Assembly: GCA_015680685.1 (NCBI GenBank)
Contig: MNCI01019122.1
Coordinates: forward strand, 117,664-181,663
Length of the DNA: 64,000 nucleotides
Reading direction: 5' to 3'
Source of the DNA: Gnetum montanum
Taxonomy: Eukaryota; Streptophyta; Gnetopsida; Gnetales; Gnetaceae
In this document: piece after piece, positions 1 through 12,199 of the stretch
How positions within the stretch are numbered: the first letter of the stretch is position 1
Layout of the letters: each line of letters starts with the position of its first letter
The notes under the pieces: model-generated
What the model was told of the DNA's origin: nothing
What the model saw: the letters and a program-made list of their open reading frames with translations, nothing else
Databases searched by the model: none
Program-made: the position numbers and the translations under genes

Positions 1-700
1 GGGCATGGTTATATCTTTTTTGATTGCAGGTTCCAGGGCGGATAAACTGGTGATTGCCGATTTGTTGTTGTTTCTTTTACCGCCTAGAACACCTTTTGAA
101 ATGCATTCACAGGCCTGCAACTGCCCGAAAATATTGTGCCGTCTGTACCACGCGGTTTGTGATGATGTGTAAATCTTAGGGCTCCTCTCGCTACGGCAAA
201 GCTTCTTCTTTTTGTTTTTAGAACGGTGAGGGTTTTAGAACAGCACAGAATCCAGCAGGGTTTGGCGATGCATGAGGGGGTTTTTGTGGCCCTGTTCACC
301 TGTCACAGAGGCGATCAACATTGCTTATGTTTTGCTGCCCAACAAAAAACGAAATGCTGATGTCTGTCCGTTTCTTTTCCTCTATTTTTTAATGACTGCC
401 GCAGCCACGTTTTTCTTTTCTCTACGTGAATAACGTCGCGCTGATGTCTCTGCCGCCCTCTCCGTCGTTGCCTCCGGTCGTGGTCTGCACTGCTGCACTG
501 TTGCCCTCAATCGTGACCTACAAAATGCCGGTGAATATTGCGGTCTTCCCAGAGGTGCGATGCCTTGGTACCTTGCGCTCATACCATGGTGAAAAATTCT
601 GATTTTCTGTTTAATTTGTGCGATGTGTCCCAAAAGAAATCAACGTCTCCCCTTTAGAACAGGGCTAAGGTTTATGCTTATCTTTTTACCGGAGAATCCA
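1..700. other. Unclassified left edge, no recognisable gene
   Basis: The first 700 bases are less AT-rich than the DNA that follows. One frame stays open on the + strand from base 2 to a stop at 170-172, and a polypyrimidine tract ending in ttgcag near base 29 could be a splice acceptor, so the window may begin in the 3' end of a gene. The 57 open codons match nothing I recognise. Short open frames on the other strand (84-299, 382-633) show no family motif. I see no LTR termini here. Confidence 0.3.
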
Positions 701-959
701 TTAAAATCCCCATAGTGATTTCCATCTCTTTCTCTTCTTCTTCTTTATTTAAAAAAAATGATAGAAACCAATACCTTTCCCAATCACATCTTGCCATTTC
801 AAATATTTGTATTGTAATATTTCAGAAAATCTCAACCATCTCATGTCTCTGTTCCATACAATGGCTAAATGTGCCAATAGTTATACCATCAATTGGTAGT
901 GGTTTTCAATAAATAATTATTATCATTTTCAATGAAGCTAGGAAATAGGAAATAGTTAA

Positions 960-2140
960 CAATACTTAGTATGATTCTGGATGCGAAATGACAAGATTCC
1001 TCAAACCCACTTTACAATAACAACTATGACATTCTCTAGTGTGTTAATAGTGGTAACAACATTGATTGTACAAATACCATGTATTGAAAAATAAAAATGA
1101 TGTTCAATGTTGGAAGTGTAAAATAGAAATTATGTTACATGTGTAAAGGGTAAATTTGCATTAAAAGTGGTAACAATATCATTGAAATTTAAAAAAGTAA
1201 ATGATGTTCCACGTTGAAAATATAAAATGGAAATAATAGTCTACGTTTAAGTATAAAATGGAAATAATATTTCATGTTAAAAACGTAAATGATATTTCAC
1301 ATTAAAAGTGGAATGATGTCACATTCCATAATGCATTAATAATGGTAATGACCTCGTGCATAGAACTAACAAGGTGTTGAAAAATGGAAATGATGTTCAT
1401 TAAAAGTGTAAAATGTAAATGATATTCCATGTTGAGTGTAAATGATGTTCCATGTTAAAAGTGATTATGAATGTTGAAAGTATAAAATGATGTTACATGT
1501 TTAAAGTATAAAATGAAAATGATATTTGATTTGAAAGTGTACATGATATTGCACATTAAAACTGATAACATTAAATATGACATTACATAGTGCATTAATA
1601 GTGATAACTATGTCATGTATACATTAAAAAATGGAAATGATGTTCAACATTAAAATTGGTAATGTCATTAAAAGTAGAAATAACATTGAAAATGACATTC
1701 CTTGAAAAGTGAAAATGATGTTACATGTTAAAAGTATAAATGATGTTATAGGTTAAAAGTAGAAATAATGTTGTACAAATGTTTTACTTCAAATTTATAA
1801 ATGACATTTCACGTTAAAAGTAGTAACAATGTCATTAAAATTAGAAACAACATTGCTAAAGTAGAAATGACATCCTATATTAAAAATGAAATGATGTTAT
1901 AGGTTAAAAGTAGAAATGATATTATACTTTGAAAGTGGAGGTGATATGCCACTTAAAATTGGTAATCATGTTAATGTTAAAAGTGAAATGGCATCACGTC
2001 AAAGGTAGAAATGAGGTTATGCGTTAAAAAAGGAAATGACGTGTTTAAATTGGATGTGACATTGGGGTGGAATGATGTTCCACAAATAGTAACATTATAC
2101 ATTGAAAATTCTATGCAAAGTGAAAATGACAACCAAGTCA
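960..2140 (+). repeat. Degenerate minisatellite, array 1
   Basis: The region consists of imperfect short units built on cores such as AATGATGTT, GTTGAAAGTG and TAAAATGGAAAT, about 20-35 bases each. A longer marker (tgcattaatagtggtaac, then a stretch containing ttgaaaaatg) recurs near 1049, 1341 and 1592, giving a higher-order period of roughly 250-290 bases. The same family recurs at 13371-14074, 16827-17170 and 18571-19150, always in the same orientation. There is no sustained open frame. The right edge runs into a block (gcaaagtgaaaatgacaacc) that also ends the array near 17200. Confidence 0.8.
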
Positions 2141-2169
2141 AAAATTATATGCAAAGTGAAAAAGACAAT

Positions 2170-2492
2170 CAAGTTGGGCAACATTGCATAATACAGGAGT
2201 TGACTCCCATAGACTCTTACCTATCACTAGTAACCCTCCCTCTAAAATTGCATTATTCCACCACGATATTAATTTGGCCAACATTCTACTTGACGAGGAC
2301 ATGAATCCCTACATTGTGCATTTTGGGTTGCCACATATCACCATCGATGTAGAGTCATCATGGGTGATCACCCACATCATGGGCACGTGCGAGTACCTGG
2401 CACCCAAGTATGCTCTCTATGGGCAATTCAATGACAAGAGTGACGTCTACAATTTCGACATGCTTGTGATGGAGATCATGAGCAATTGCTGA
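2170..2492 (+). pseudogene. Receptor-like protein kinase fragment (+ copy)
   Basis: The open frame at 2184-2492 encodes part of a plant receptor-like kinase catalytic domain: catalytic loop to activation segment to helix F. Visible landmarks are [10 protein letters not shown], the activation loop, YLAPKYALYGQ (APE region) and KSDVYNFDMLVMEIMS. This layout is typical of the extracellular-domain RLKs whose APE helix reads YLAPEYALYGQL. Key residues are lost: the HRD aspartate context reads HHDI, DFG reads HFG, and APE reads APK. Only about 80 of roughly 280 kinase residues remain, with no start, membrane segment or ectodomain. It directly follows minisatellite array 1. A second fragment lies inverted at 5830-6262. 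Confidence 0.75.
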
Positions 2493-2499
2493 TTTAGCC

Positions 2500-5400
2500 A
2501 TCGATACATTTCTTGTGCTACCTGCTAGGAGAGCCCTATGAGATGTGAAACATGAATAAACTTTGTGGTAAATTTTTATTATTAAATAAAACCAAACCAA
2601 ACTTTTGGATAGTGAAAATACCTTATAGTTCAAGCTATTTTGGTAGTTATACATCGTTGTTGTATTGGAAGGACGGCATGACTAACATCTCTAATCCAAC
2701 CATTGTGAAGAAAGACAAGCATAGTTGTTGTTGCCCTCTACATAGTTGAACCAAGTTTCCATTAAAAGTAGCGATGTTTAGAACACAACCATAATTGCAC
2801 ATAACATCTTCCTTGCTTGGCCCAGAACTTTTCAGAGAATGTGCTAACCACTACCTCATTTCTCTCACGCCTGCAACATGCAAAAATTGGCAGAGCCTCT
2901 AAAGGCCTCTACCCATGAATCATAACGGTTGGCTCTCCTAAATGTTACCTCAATACATTTATTTTATAAAATAAATTAGTAATTTTCCCACCATAGTAAC
3001 ATGGGCATAAGGGCATAATTAATGTCGCTACATAATTAAAAAGGTGTTCAAATCCAAAATAATAAGTAAAATATAAATACAAGATTTATAAAAATTTATA
3101 ATTTTTTATTTTTTATTTAAGAATACATATAGTCTTAACACATCCTTTGTTTATGAATTTATAAATTTTTTATTATTATAGTACATGATAACAACATTTT
3201 TCAATTAGTGTCAACAATACTATATTCCTTCCTTTACCATTGTTAGCAGCTGGCAAGTAGTGCTGGGTCCAAAAACATATAAATATATTTAACAATGGTA
3301 GGACCCAAAAATATATAAATATAATTAGTGAAGATGGTAGGATATGTATGCGTTATTAAGATTGCATTAATGAATGTGGTGGCAACAAAATGAGTTACAC
3401 TTGTTAGCTATGGTTCTTTATGTACAAGGGCCTTCGGATGTTCTCAACGTTTGTTAAACTAAAAACTAGGCACCCATGTTGCTAAGGGAAAAAACATATA
3501 TATACACATAGAATCAAAATATTGCCATGTGCATTTCCAAATAGAGGTAATGATTGTAGACAGTCACTACTCCATGAGTAGAAATTGATGCAAGAATAGA
3601 ACCAACAACTCTAGGTCAAGGTGATGAACCTTGAGATGCAACTGCAAAGACTTCATATGTCCATACCCAGTACTTTAGGCTTCTTCTCATACCAAGCAAG
3701 TACATTAGGGGGATTTCATCCTCAACCATCATCTCCTCATTCTTCTTACTAGGTGGCTTATATATATCATAGTCATGGTTAATTTTGTACATTTTTATAT
3801 CCTTCACATTTTCCTTGTCATGTGTTTCATACCTATTTTAAGTTTTCGGGTGTTAAAACCTATGAAACTAGCTTTACTTAGTTGTGGAGGAATGATGTGT
3901 CATTCAGGGATATTTTGAAGTTAATTGTAAGCCCTAGGCTTAAGAAGTATCATGTGCACCCTATGTTTGCATTTCTAGTATGTTTGATTAAGGTTTGTAT
4001 CTCTCGAGCATGCAACCTTATATCTTATATCATCTTTCTATGTCCTATACATGTCTTGAGCCTCATTGGATATTTTTAACCTTGTTTAGGCTTTTGGAAA
4101 TCCTTGGAACATTTCCCCTTGGTTTTGGCTTTTCCCAAGTTTGTTCATTGGATGTAAGGGTTGTTGGGGGTGCATTGAACCTAAGGCATAAGTACATTCC
4201 CTATTTTAGTGTAGGGGCATTGATGCATCCCCTATGTCAGCATTAGTGTGCCAACACATTGATGCAATCCTTCATCATTAAGCCTCACCTAAATTATGAT
4301 CGAGAATTACCAGGTTGTTTGACAAACCTCGATTAACACCTAAGTATTAATAAACTTGAACTATGTCATTGTGAAAACTATAAATACTTGGGCGGAGCTC
4401 TCCTTAAGGAACTTTTGGCTTTTGAAGTTTCCAAAGTACTTGTGGCATCTAGTTTGTATGAAGAGCTCCTCCTCCCTTAGGTAAGAGTGATTTCCTTCTC
4501 ATTTGTGTGTGTTTTGAGTTATCACTTTTACAAGTTTGACTAGACACTATCAAAGTGCTACCTTACTTTAGTAGCTTAGAACCATTTTGTTGATGCATAG
4601 TCCAGTGATTTGCATTGTGAATAAAGCTCATGATTTTCCATTTGTTCTACAAATGAAATGCCTCAAATCATAACAATACCAAAAATATGAACTTTATGCA
4701 TATCATACGAATTCATTAATTAATTCATTCATTTGTTTATTAATTTGTTCTTATAGTATTGGGTTATGATGATTCATCCTTATCCGAGGATGTCATAATT
4801 ATGTAGCATGGTGTTAAGCCATTGAGGTTATGACTAGGAGCCATTTTATGCTTTCCATATAACCATTGCCACTTGTCTTGCAAGGGATTGCAATGCATGT
4901 GTGCTATTTATTGTTTTCTTCTTATATTTATAAAATACCCAGAAATTATGAAATATAAAATTATAAATATCATTTCTTCTTTGATCATTGCAATATAGCT
5001 ATCATGTGTAGTATTTGTAATACATATCTTTTACATCTAATGAATGTAAAGACATACAAGTATTCTTTACAATTCATATTAATATAATCTTCAGAAGTTA
5101 ATGATTAGATTGCACTAGTTTTGTGTGATATAGTCCCACTAACCACAAATGGCAAGACCCCTACCATGGACACAATCCCATCCTTGAATAATACCAAGTT
5201 ATTGAATATTAGGGCATAATTTCCAAGAATTCTTGAGAGGTTACTCATTTGATACTACTCCAAAATAGGCACATACTTAATCAACCCATTTTTCATATTA
5301 CAATTGATAATTATCATGGTCAAATAAATTAATTTTAGTTACAAAATACCATGACCATATTACATAGTTTTGACCTTATTATGTTTGTATATATTTTAAG

Positions 5401-5829
5401 TTTAATTAGCTAGTACAATATTTCTTTACACTTACATCATCATTGCATAATATTTTGCATGTGCATCAATCTTTTAATACACCTTGCATATTACCTACCC
5501 TTACCAATATAATTTCATGTGTTGTATCATATATATTATAGCATTCTTGCCTTTCCTTATAGATGTAGTAGCAATGAAGTAGTATTTGTGATGGGACCAT
5601 TTTGTTTAGTGAATTGCATCTATCCTACTATGTTAGTAGAGATTACTTTCTTTTATAAAAAAATAAGTATAATAGTGTTATTTATTTCTTGAAGGTATAA
5701 ACTTTGCAATTCACTTTATCTTTGATATTTATGACCAAATTTTTATAAATTACATAATTGATATTTTTTATTTTTTATGATTGTGCATCACAAAACCATT
5801 ATCTTTGGTGTTTGTAACTATTATTTTGT
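2500..5829. other. AT-rich non-coding DNA between kinase fragments
   Basis: No recognisable coding region. A short duplicated motif (ggacccaaaaatatataaat and a near copy) lies at about 3265-3325. A TATA-like ctataaatac at about 4378, followed by GC-richer sequence and a CT-rich leader-like stretch to about 4500, resembles a promoter or LTR U3/R region, but I cannot find paired termini or a TSD. The rest is low-complexity A/T-rich sequence. Confidence 0.5.
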
Positions 5830-6262
5830 GATATGAAAACTATGACCATTATCAATGGCCAAAGCATGACACCACTCATGATCTCTAGTACAAGCATGCC
5901 AAAATTGTAGACATCGCTTTTGTCATTGAACTGCTGATAGAGAACATACTTGGGTGCCAGGTACCTACATGTATGCTGGTGACATGGGTGGTCACCCATG
6001 ATGACTCTGCACCAATGGTGATCCATGCCAGCTCGAAATCTGCAATGCAGGGATTCATGTCCTCGTCCAACAGAATGTTGGTCAGCTTAATATTGTGGTG
6101 GAATAACATGGTTTTAGAGGATGGATGGGGTTTTATCAAAAATAAAAATATTGCCAATGTGTTTTGACGGAGAATGGGGTGGAGGAACCAGATGACATGT
6201 GCACCCACGGTTACTAGTGGTGGGTAAGAGTCTATGGGAGTCAACTCCCGTATTGTGCAATG
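5830..6262 (-). pseudogene. Receptor-like protein kinase fragment (- copy)
   Basis: Read on the minus strand, the same kinase segment as at 2170-2492 appears: [23 protein letters not shown] where DFG is expected, then after a frameshift [20 protein letters not shown] and [11 protein letters not shown]. It begins with the same upstream block (gagttgactcccatagactc) as the + copy but retains about 90 extra bases between that block and the catalytic loop, perhaps an old intron or linker. The glycine of DFG is replaced and the frame is broken, so this is not an active kinase. Its right flank is the insertion site of element D. Confidence 0.75.
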
Positions 6263-6280
6263 TTACCTAATGGAAACACC

Positions 6281-7170
6281 TGATGAGCGGCTAGGTACCC
6301 CTACGTCCAACCATACAAATACGAGCGTTCATGCATGATCCGGTCGAATTCCATGGACATGCTAGTTGTGGTATCTAGACAGTTACATGTTGATCGCAGT
6401 TCGTTGTCTTCCCACCTAGGCTAGTATTGCTTTGTCACATATGGTTTAGTCCAGAGTGAGGCATATGATGTGATCCTAAACTAATGCTACTCCTAGAGAC
6501 AATGGAAGATAATATTAATTAAACTAATGAGCAATAGGAAATGAGTCCAAGCTAGCCTAAGTGCGATGAGTATCCATTCCTTAATCATCCGTACATATCT
6601 TGGACCTCGTGCACGACTACTATTGGGGTTACCAAGCATAGATCCTAGGTATGCTGCTGGGTTGCCAAGTAGTCACACTTAAATGCACGTGATTAAGTCG
6701 TACTCATTCTGCATTTAACAACAGGAATAGTAAATGACGATAAAAAAATATTAACTAAGGGAACAATAAATAACAATAACAATTAACAATAATAATTAAA
6801 CTATTAAAACTAAGTGAATGTTGCAATGATGAAGTAATCTTGATCTTTATTTCTGGTCATGTGCGCTTCCAAGTACATCACACTCAAATAAAGGTGCTGT
6901 ACAATTACAAGCATCACACTGTGGGCATGCACTTGGGAAAATAGTCTAACTCTTACGGAAAAAAAATGCAAGGGCTTCGCTACAACTACTCCAAGCCTCC
7001 CAAATGAGGTGGAAGGCCCTCTTATTTATAGGCCGGGATAGGCAGCTGCGTATATGGGGCCGCATATACAAGGCCTAGTATACACAGTGGGCTAAGTATA
7101 CGGGGTCTAGTATACAGGGCCGCATATACAGGGCCTAGTATACGCAGCCCCCGAAAACCATGATTCATCA
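6281..7170 (-). repeat. 3' LTR of element D
   Basis: 890 bp, about 90 percent or better identical by eye to 11265-12199. In transcriptional (minus) orientation, U3 carries a cluster of GTATAC-containing units (about 7039-7145 in plus coordinates) just upstream of a TATA box read as ctataaataagag (about 7020-7032). Confidence 0.93.
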
Positions 7171-7344
7171 TATCCCCACGACTGAATAACAACTCATCCT
7201 CAAGTCAAAGAGAGTGAGGAACAAGCTTAATTCAATACACAGTGGATAGGTATGGGATTATTGACTGACTAGGAATTTATTCATGCTGTAGTGGAGGATT
7301 AAACAAAATTTTGACACAGACACAGAATTACAAAACTTTGGAAC

Positions 7345-7780
7345 TCATGGGGTTCCTGGTGGTGGTGGCTCCTCCATGGGTGCCTTTCCTTTGTCCTATG
7401 CATCAGGCTTCTAAGATTGATACCATTGAATAAGCACCTGATGTTTCTCCTCTTCTATTTGAGGATTATGAGCCATCCATGCTGATGTTCCAATGTTTGA
7501 TGGAGTCGGCACTTTTCATGGACGCGACAGCTGCGGGAACACTTGATTGGCCTTGACATGCCATGCCGCAAATAGCCGTCATTCCTCTTCATAGGCTCGG
7601 GCTCTGACCTTTCCTCCCTTTGCTTGCATAGATTATGCAATAATAGGAGTTTCATGATGGATGCTGAATGATTGCCTTCTGCTCTGCATGTTCTGCATGA
7701 GGTCCTGGGCCTCTGCCTCCCCCAGGTCATGCGGTTACACCTTGAGAAGGTCCTCCTTTTTGTCTTCTTTTAGGGACCAT
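7345..7780 (-). pseudogene. Late ORF of element D (env-position ORF remnant)
   Basis: On the minus strand an ATG at 7780-7778 sits immediately after a splice-acceptor-like sequence (gtgattatag). The frame starts MVPKRRQKGG and ends near KGKAPMEEPPPPGTP, with several stops between. Element C has the equivalent start and end (47396-48163), and element E starts its version behind the same kind of acceptor at 63111. The position after gag/pol, just upstream of the polypurine tract, and the intron in front are those of the extra env-like ORF of Athila-type elements. No membrane segment is visible, so an envelope role cannot be claimed. Confidence 0.5.
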
Positions 7781-9128
7781 CTATAATCACACAAAGATCA
7801 ATTATTAGTAAGGTTATTGAAAAAAAAGTTCAATGATTTCATACCTTACTCATTGCCTTTAATAAATGTTGAATTCCTTACTTAGTGTGATTTTAAAGTT
7901 AGATATTTTTCAAGGAAGTTGCCCTAAAATTTTAATGTTGGACCTAGTTTTGAGGAACATTTGATAAAATAATGACAAAGGAAAGAATAGGTTTGGCAAT
8001 GGAATACTCGAAGGGTATAAGATGATGTGGCGGTGTGCAACAAGTACAAATTACAAAAGTCACACAAGTGGGTCCTCCCCAAAGCAGGTTCCAACCTATA
8101 TGCCCTTGCATAACCACACCTTAAGATGTCTGTAGGCATTAGAAGGGTTTAATGTAATCTATACCAATACAAAAAAACACACATATGTTGATACCACCAT
8201 GATGAGGTATGAATTCAATACTATACAAGACATGAGTCATAAATACATGAATAGCGAGATGGAATGAATTGGAGAAGGGATTGCAAAGATTGGGACATGA
8301 GGTAACTGACTTAGAGCATAATGAATCCTGCATGTAAAGCATGATTAAGGTGTCATTAACCCATCATTCTAAGATTAGGACCAAGTCCATTCCTCTAATC
8401 AGTGACATCGCATTATTTCATCCCATGATGAGAAACTATGAGAGTACCATAACAACAAGGTGTACGATCACTTGACGTTTTGTTCAAGGGAGGAGTGACT
8501 TTTGTTTTGTGGCACTTCCTTTTTCTTTTGCTTTTTCTCTTTCTTTCTTTTTTTTTCACTTCACTGAATCCAGAGAAATCGCCAACCTTCAGGCATGGGT
8601 GCATGTCTTTTCAGTGGGACCCCCTAGAACAGTATTTGATTTTTGAGTGCCCTTTTGATTACTCTTACTCCCATTTTTCATTAGATCTACAAGGATCTTA
8701 GTACAACCACGTTGCATGATAACTCCCACAGATGTCACCAAAGAGAATCAGCAAGTCCCCTTGATGTCACACCCTAGTCATTCCCTCTTAGTCCATCATT
8801 CTTCACTCTAGGCACAATGAACACAAAATTAATTTTAAGTTTCAAGAAATGTTAAGAATATCATTGTACCCTCGAACAGAACCTCTTATTTGTAGAATGG
8901 ATGAGTGGGTGTAATGGGCTCACTGTCCAAATAATTGACCACTCGAGACTCGACAACATAGAACACACCTCAACCAACGAGCCACATGAGTGTTTTATTC
9001 ATGGATGAGATTACTCATAAAAAGATAAAAAGACAAAAGGATAAAACAATAAATTAAAAGGTGAAAAACTGGAAAACAAAAAGTTGAAAAATTAAAGAAA
9101 CAGAAAAACATTTATTAATTCTATGTTG
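7781..9128 (-). other. Spacer between gag and late ORF of element D
   Basis: This 1.35-kb stretch has no pol domains. It contains blocks conserved in elements C and E: one around 8040-8140 (tgggtcctccccaaagcagg and surroundings) and one around 8400-8620, where a broken minus-strand frame starting MHPCLKVGDFSGF parallels an intact 151-codon frame in element C. A low-complexity AAAAAGA stretch occupies about 9010-9110. It probably includes the intron that precedes the late ORF. Confidence 0.6.
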
Positions 9129-11126
9129 TTAGAATGGAGGGTACCCCCCATAACTAAACTATTGAGCATGGCTAGAATTAATAAATGGAAGGTGGGGATC
9201 CTTGCATGTTGAAAATATTGGGGCCTAGTCAGACTTACCCCATTGGGGTTCACACACTTGATTAGGGTTGACATAGTGGGGCAAGTTATAAGATGTGGTT
9301 AATTTATAAGGAGTTGACCCACTATGGTACTTGTGACCGTAAGATGGTATGCAAGGATCGGTTTGTCACTCTCCATTCTTGTGTTCATTAGGCCGTATGA
9401 TTGTTGGAGTGTTGAGTGGTGGCCTTGATGAGGTAACATGAGGCATTGGGTTCGAAGAGGAAGATGCACCACAGTGTTGGATTTGTGCTGAGTTGGTGGA
9501 TGTAATGGTTTCTGAATTGTGGTGTCCCTTTCGACGGTCATGTCTAAAAAAGGGACGCCTTCGATGTTGTGAAGGACCTCCACTGCTGTTGACAGTAGTA
9601 GCACAAGTAACATTTGCGGGTTGGTGTTGTGGTGCAAAATCTTCTGGCATAGCTGGCGATGATGTAGAGGGGGGTGAAGTATGAGAATGTTGAGGTTGAG
9701 GAGAAGTGTAAGGCACATGAGGTGGTGATCTTGTTGGAGAAGACATGGGTGGATAGTACTCGGGAGAATGATAACGATGAGGTGAGGTAGAGGATGTTGA
9801 TCCCATTGGAGAAATAGGGTGTTGAACATAATAAGCATTTGGTGCTGTGACATAGGAAGGGTATGGTCCAGTTGGTGGTGGCCTCCCCCATGACTGAGGT
9901 TTCTGCCACTGTGGTTGAACATAGTATTTTTGTACGAACTCTAGATGTAACATTCCTCTCCAATGCTCATGTAAATGTGACAAGATTGGACATTGACCTT
10001 TGGGCTGATCGTACAAGAAAATATTACATTGATACATATGATTGGTAGTTGAGTTCTTATCCTTATTATCTTCTACCCTTTGTTTCGATTGTTGCGTGGT
10101 GTCCTGTCCTGTTTCTTGATTTGGCATAGTTTTTCCTCTAATAATGTTGGCATATTCTCCACATATTTCATGTACCTAGTCTGTCATCTTATTGATCTTT
10201 ACCTCAATTTCATCTTGTGATTGTAGGATTGGCAAAGATGATTCCACCTCCTTGAAGTGAGTTTATTTCTCCTCCTCATGATCATGGACCCTTGTTAAGT
10301 TGAGATTTTGGTCCTGTTGAGAACCTTCAACATTCTCCCATTTGGCTATTTCTCCTTCTTCTTTTGCTATCTGCTTGATAAGCTCTTGGAGTTGATGGGT
10401 TCGTAGCTCAGATAGTTGACCTTGGGCGTACATCCCTAGGGTCTCCCTTGTTTCATTACGGAGCCCATCTATGATATGGTACATTAGCCTCTCCTCAGAG
10501 AACCCATGGCTTGGACAGTTGTTTAACAGTGCATAATATCTTTCTAAGGCCATGTCCAAGGGTTCATGTTGCGCTTATTTCCATTCTTGGATTTGTCTCC
10601 TTAAGGCTGACACTTTCGCATAGGTTTGATATCTTTCATTGAAAAGTTCTACCATTGTTGGCCAACGTCGAATTGATTTCAGTTTTAATAACATATACCA
10701 TACTTCTGCTTGGCCAATGAGTGTTAGAGGAAAGAGCTTAATTTTTTGCCACCCATTATCAATATTGTTCCATGTACAGGCATCGTAGAAGGCTTGTAAA
10801 TGTTGTTGCGGATCTGAATCATAGCCTCCTGAAAACTTGGAAAAGTTCTTTAAATCAAGCACATGTAGACAACTTTCCTTACGATGCCTACAGGCTATTC
10901 GAATAGCCTCCTGTATTTTTGTTAAGCTTGTAGTGGCTAGTAGGGGTTCATCATCATTAGGTATGTTATGCTTTCGTGCGTTAGGATGATGTTGTCTTCA
11001 TTTATGTTTATAAGAAACCCCCACTTCAGGTTGCGTACTCCAATCTTCATTGTCATAATATTCATTGGTTCTCCAATGAATTGCCTCACTAGATGTGGCA
11101 TTATTATAGTCTTGTGAGAGAGACAT
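9129..11126 (-). pseudogene. gag: gag polyprotein of element D (broken)
   Basis: Read on the minus strand from the ATG at 11126-11124, Gag stays mostly in one frame for about 665 codons to a TAA at 9131-9129. Gag coats the element RNA and builds the virus-like particle. About residues 85-210 match the retrotransposon gag core (Retrotrans_gag type): FSGGYDSDPQQHLQAFYDAC, then IKLFPLTLIGQAEVWY, then NNCPSHGFSEERLMYHIIDG. A Cys/His segment follows (CNIFLYDQPKGQC...HLHEHW), then a long Pro/Ser/Tyr-rich tail ending GGYPPF. Several in-frame stops (for example after QIQEWK and HDHEEEK) make it non-functional as assembled. The C-terminal half aligns closely with the plus-strand frame in element C. 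Confidence 0.85.
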
Positions 11127-11240
11127 GGTTGTGAACCGTGTGTGACTTAATTGAATTTTAATTTAATTTCTTTTCTAAAGGATATATTGTTAATACTTGT
11201 TACTGCGATCTTGTATGATATAACTAATTTAGATAACTAG

Positions 11241-11263
11241 CACCATCCCTGACAACGGCGCCA
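11241..11263 (-). other. Primer-binding site of element D
   Basis: On the minus strand this reads TGGCGCCGTTGTCAGGGATG plus three bases, one base inside the 5' LTR. A TGGCGCCGTTG start is the usual tRNA-complementary PBS of plant gypsy elements. It fixes orientation and LTR boundary. Confidence 0.92.
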
Positions 11264-11264
11264 A

Positions 11265-12199
11265 TGATGAGCAACTAGGTACCCCCTACGCCCAACCATA
11301 CAAATACGAGCGTTCACGCACGATCCGTTCGAACTCCGCGGACAAGCTAGTTGTGGTATCTAGATAGTTACACGTTGATCACAGTTCGCTGTCTTCCCAC
11401 CTGGACTAGTATTGCTTTGTCACATATGGTTTAGTCTAGAGTGAGGCGTATGATGTGATCCTAAACTAATGCTACTCCTAGAGACAATGGAAGATAATAT
11501 TAATTAGACTAATGAGCAATAGGAAATGAGTCTAAGCTAGCCTAAGTGCGATGAGTATCCGTTCCTTAATCATCCGTGCATATCTTGGACCTCGTGCACG
11601 ACTACTACTGGGGTTACCAAGCATAGATCCTAGGTACGCTGCTGGGTTGCCAAGTAGTCACACTTAAATGCATGTGATTAAGTCATACTCATTCTGCATT
11701 TAACAACAGGAATAGTAAATGATGATAAAGAAATATTAACTAAGGGAACAATAAATAACAATAACAATTAACAATAATAATTAAACTATTAAAACTAAGT
11801 GAATGTTGCAATGATGAAGAAATCTCAATCTTTATTTCTGGTCATGTGCACGTCCAAGTACGTCACACTCAAATAAAGGTGCTGTACAATTACAAGCATC
11901 ACACTGCGGGCATGCACTTGGGAAAATAATGTAACTCCTACGGAAACAAAATGCAAGGGCTTTACTACAACTACTCTAAGCCTCCCAAATGAGGCAGAAG
12001 GCCCTCTTATTTATAGGCCGGGANGCCTCCCAAATGAGGCAGAAGGCCCTCTTATTTATAGGCCGGGATAGGCGGCTGCGTATACGGGGCCATGTATACA
12101 GGGCCTAGTATACGCAGTGGGCTGAGTATATGGGGCCTAGTATACGGGGCCAGTATACGGGGCTGTGTATACATAGCCCCAGAAAACCATGATTCATTA
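11265..12199 (-). repeat. 5' LTR of element D
   Basis: The 5' LTR on the minus strand. It is longer than the 3' LTR because about 43 bases (gcctcccaaatgaggcagaa and following, to the TATA region) occur twice around a single N at 12024. The U3 GTATAC cluster is at about 12068-12170 and the TATA box, ctataaataagag in minus orientation, at about 12050-12062. Confidence 0.92.

Larger units (their letters stand above)
6281..12199 (-). mobile_element. Element D: gypsy-type LTR retrotransposon with gag but no pol
   Basis: A complete minus-strand element. The LTRs are at 6281-7170 (3') and 11265-12199 (5'). Both begin TGATGAGC in the plus-strand view and end in TGATTCATCA or TGATTCATTA. The 5-bp TSD ACACC is at 6276-6280 and 12200-12204. 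A primer-binding site lies inside the 5' LTR and a G-rich polypurine tract (gtcgtggggata) inside the 3' LTR. The 4.1-kb interior holds gag and a late small ORF behind a splice acceptor; there is no protease, RT, RNaseH or integrase. This matches the layout of non-autonomous TR-GAG elements. The gag type and late spliced ORF recall Athila-like gypsy elements; that placement is inference. Relatives here are elements C and E. Confidence 0.93.

Noticed and set aside
2011-2304. 97-codon frame across the end of array 1 and the kinase fragment
   Set aside because: It is out of frame with the kinase motifs; the overlapping frame at 2184-2492 carries them.
4100-4650. Possible solo LTR with TATA box near 4378
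   Set aside because: No matching second copy, no inverted ends and no target-site duplication could be identified.
9299-9963. Long minus-strand frames of 207 and 139 codons overlapping gag of element D
   Set aside because: Alternative frames of the Pro/Ser/Tyr-rich gag tail; the frame aligned with element C is the one ending GGYPPF.
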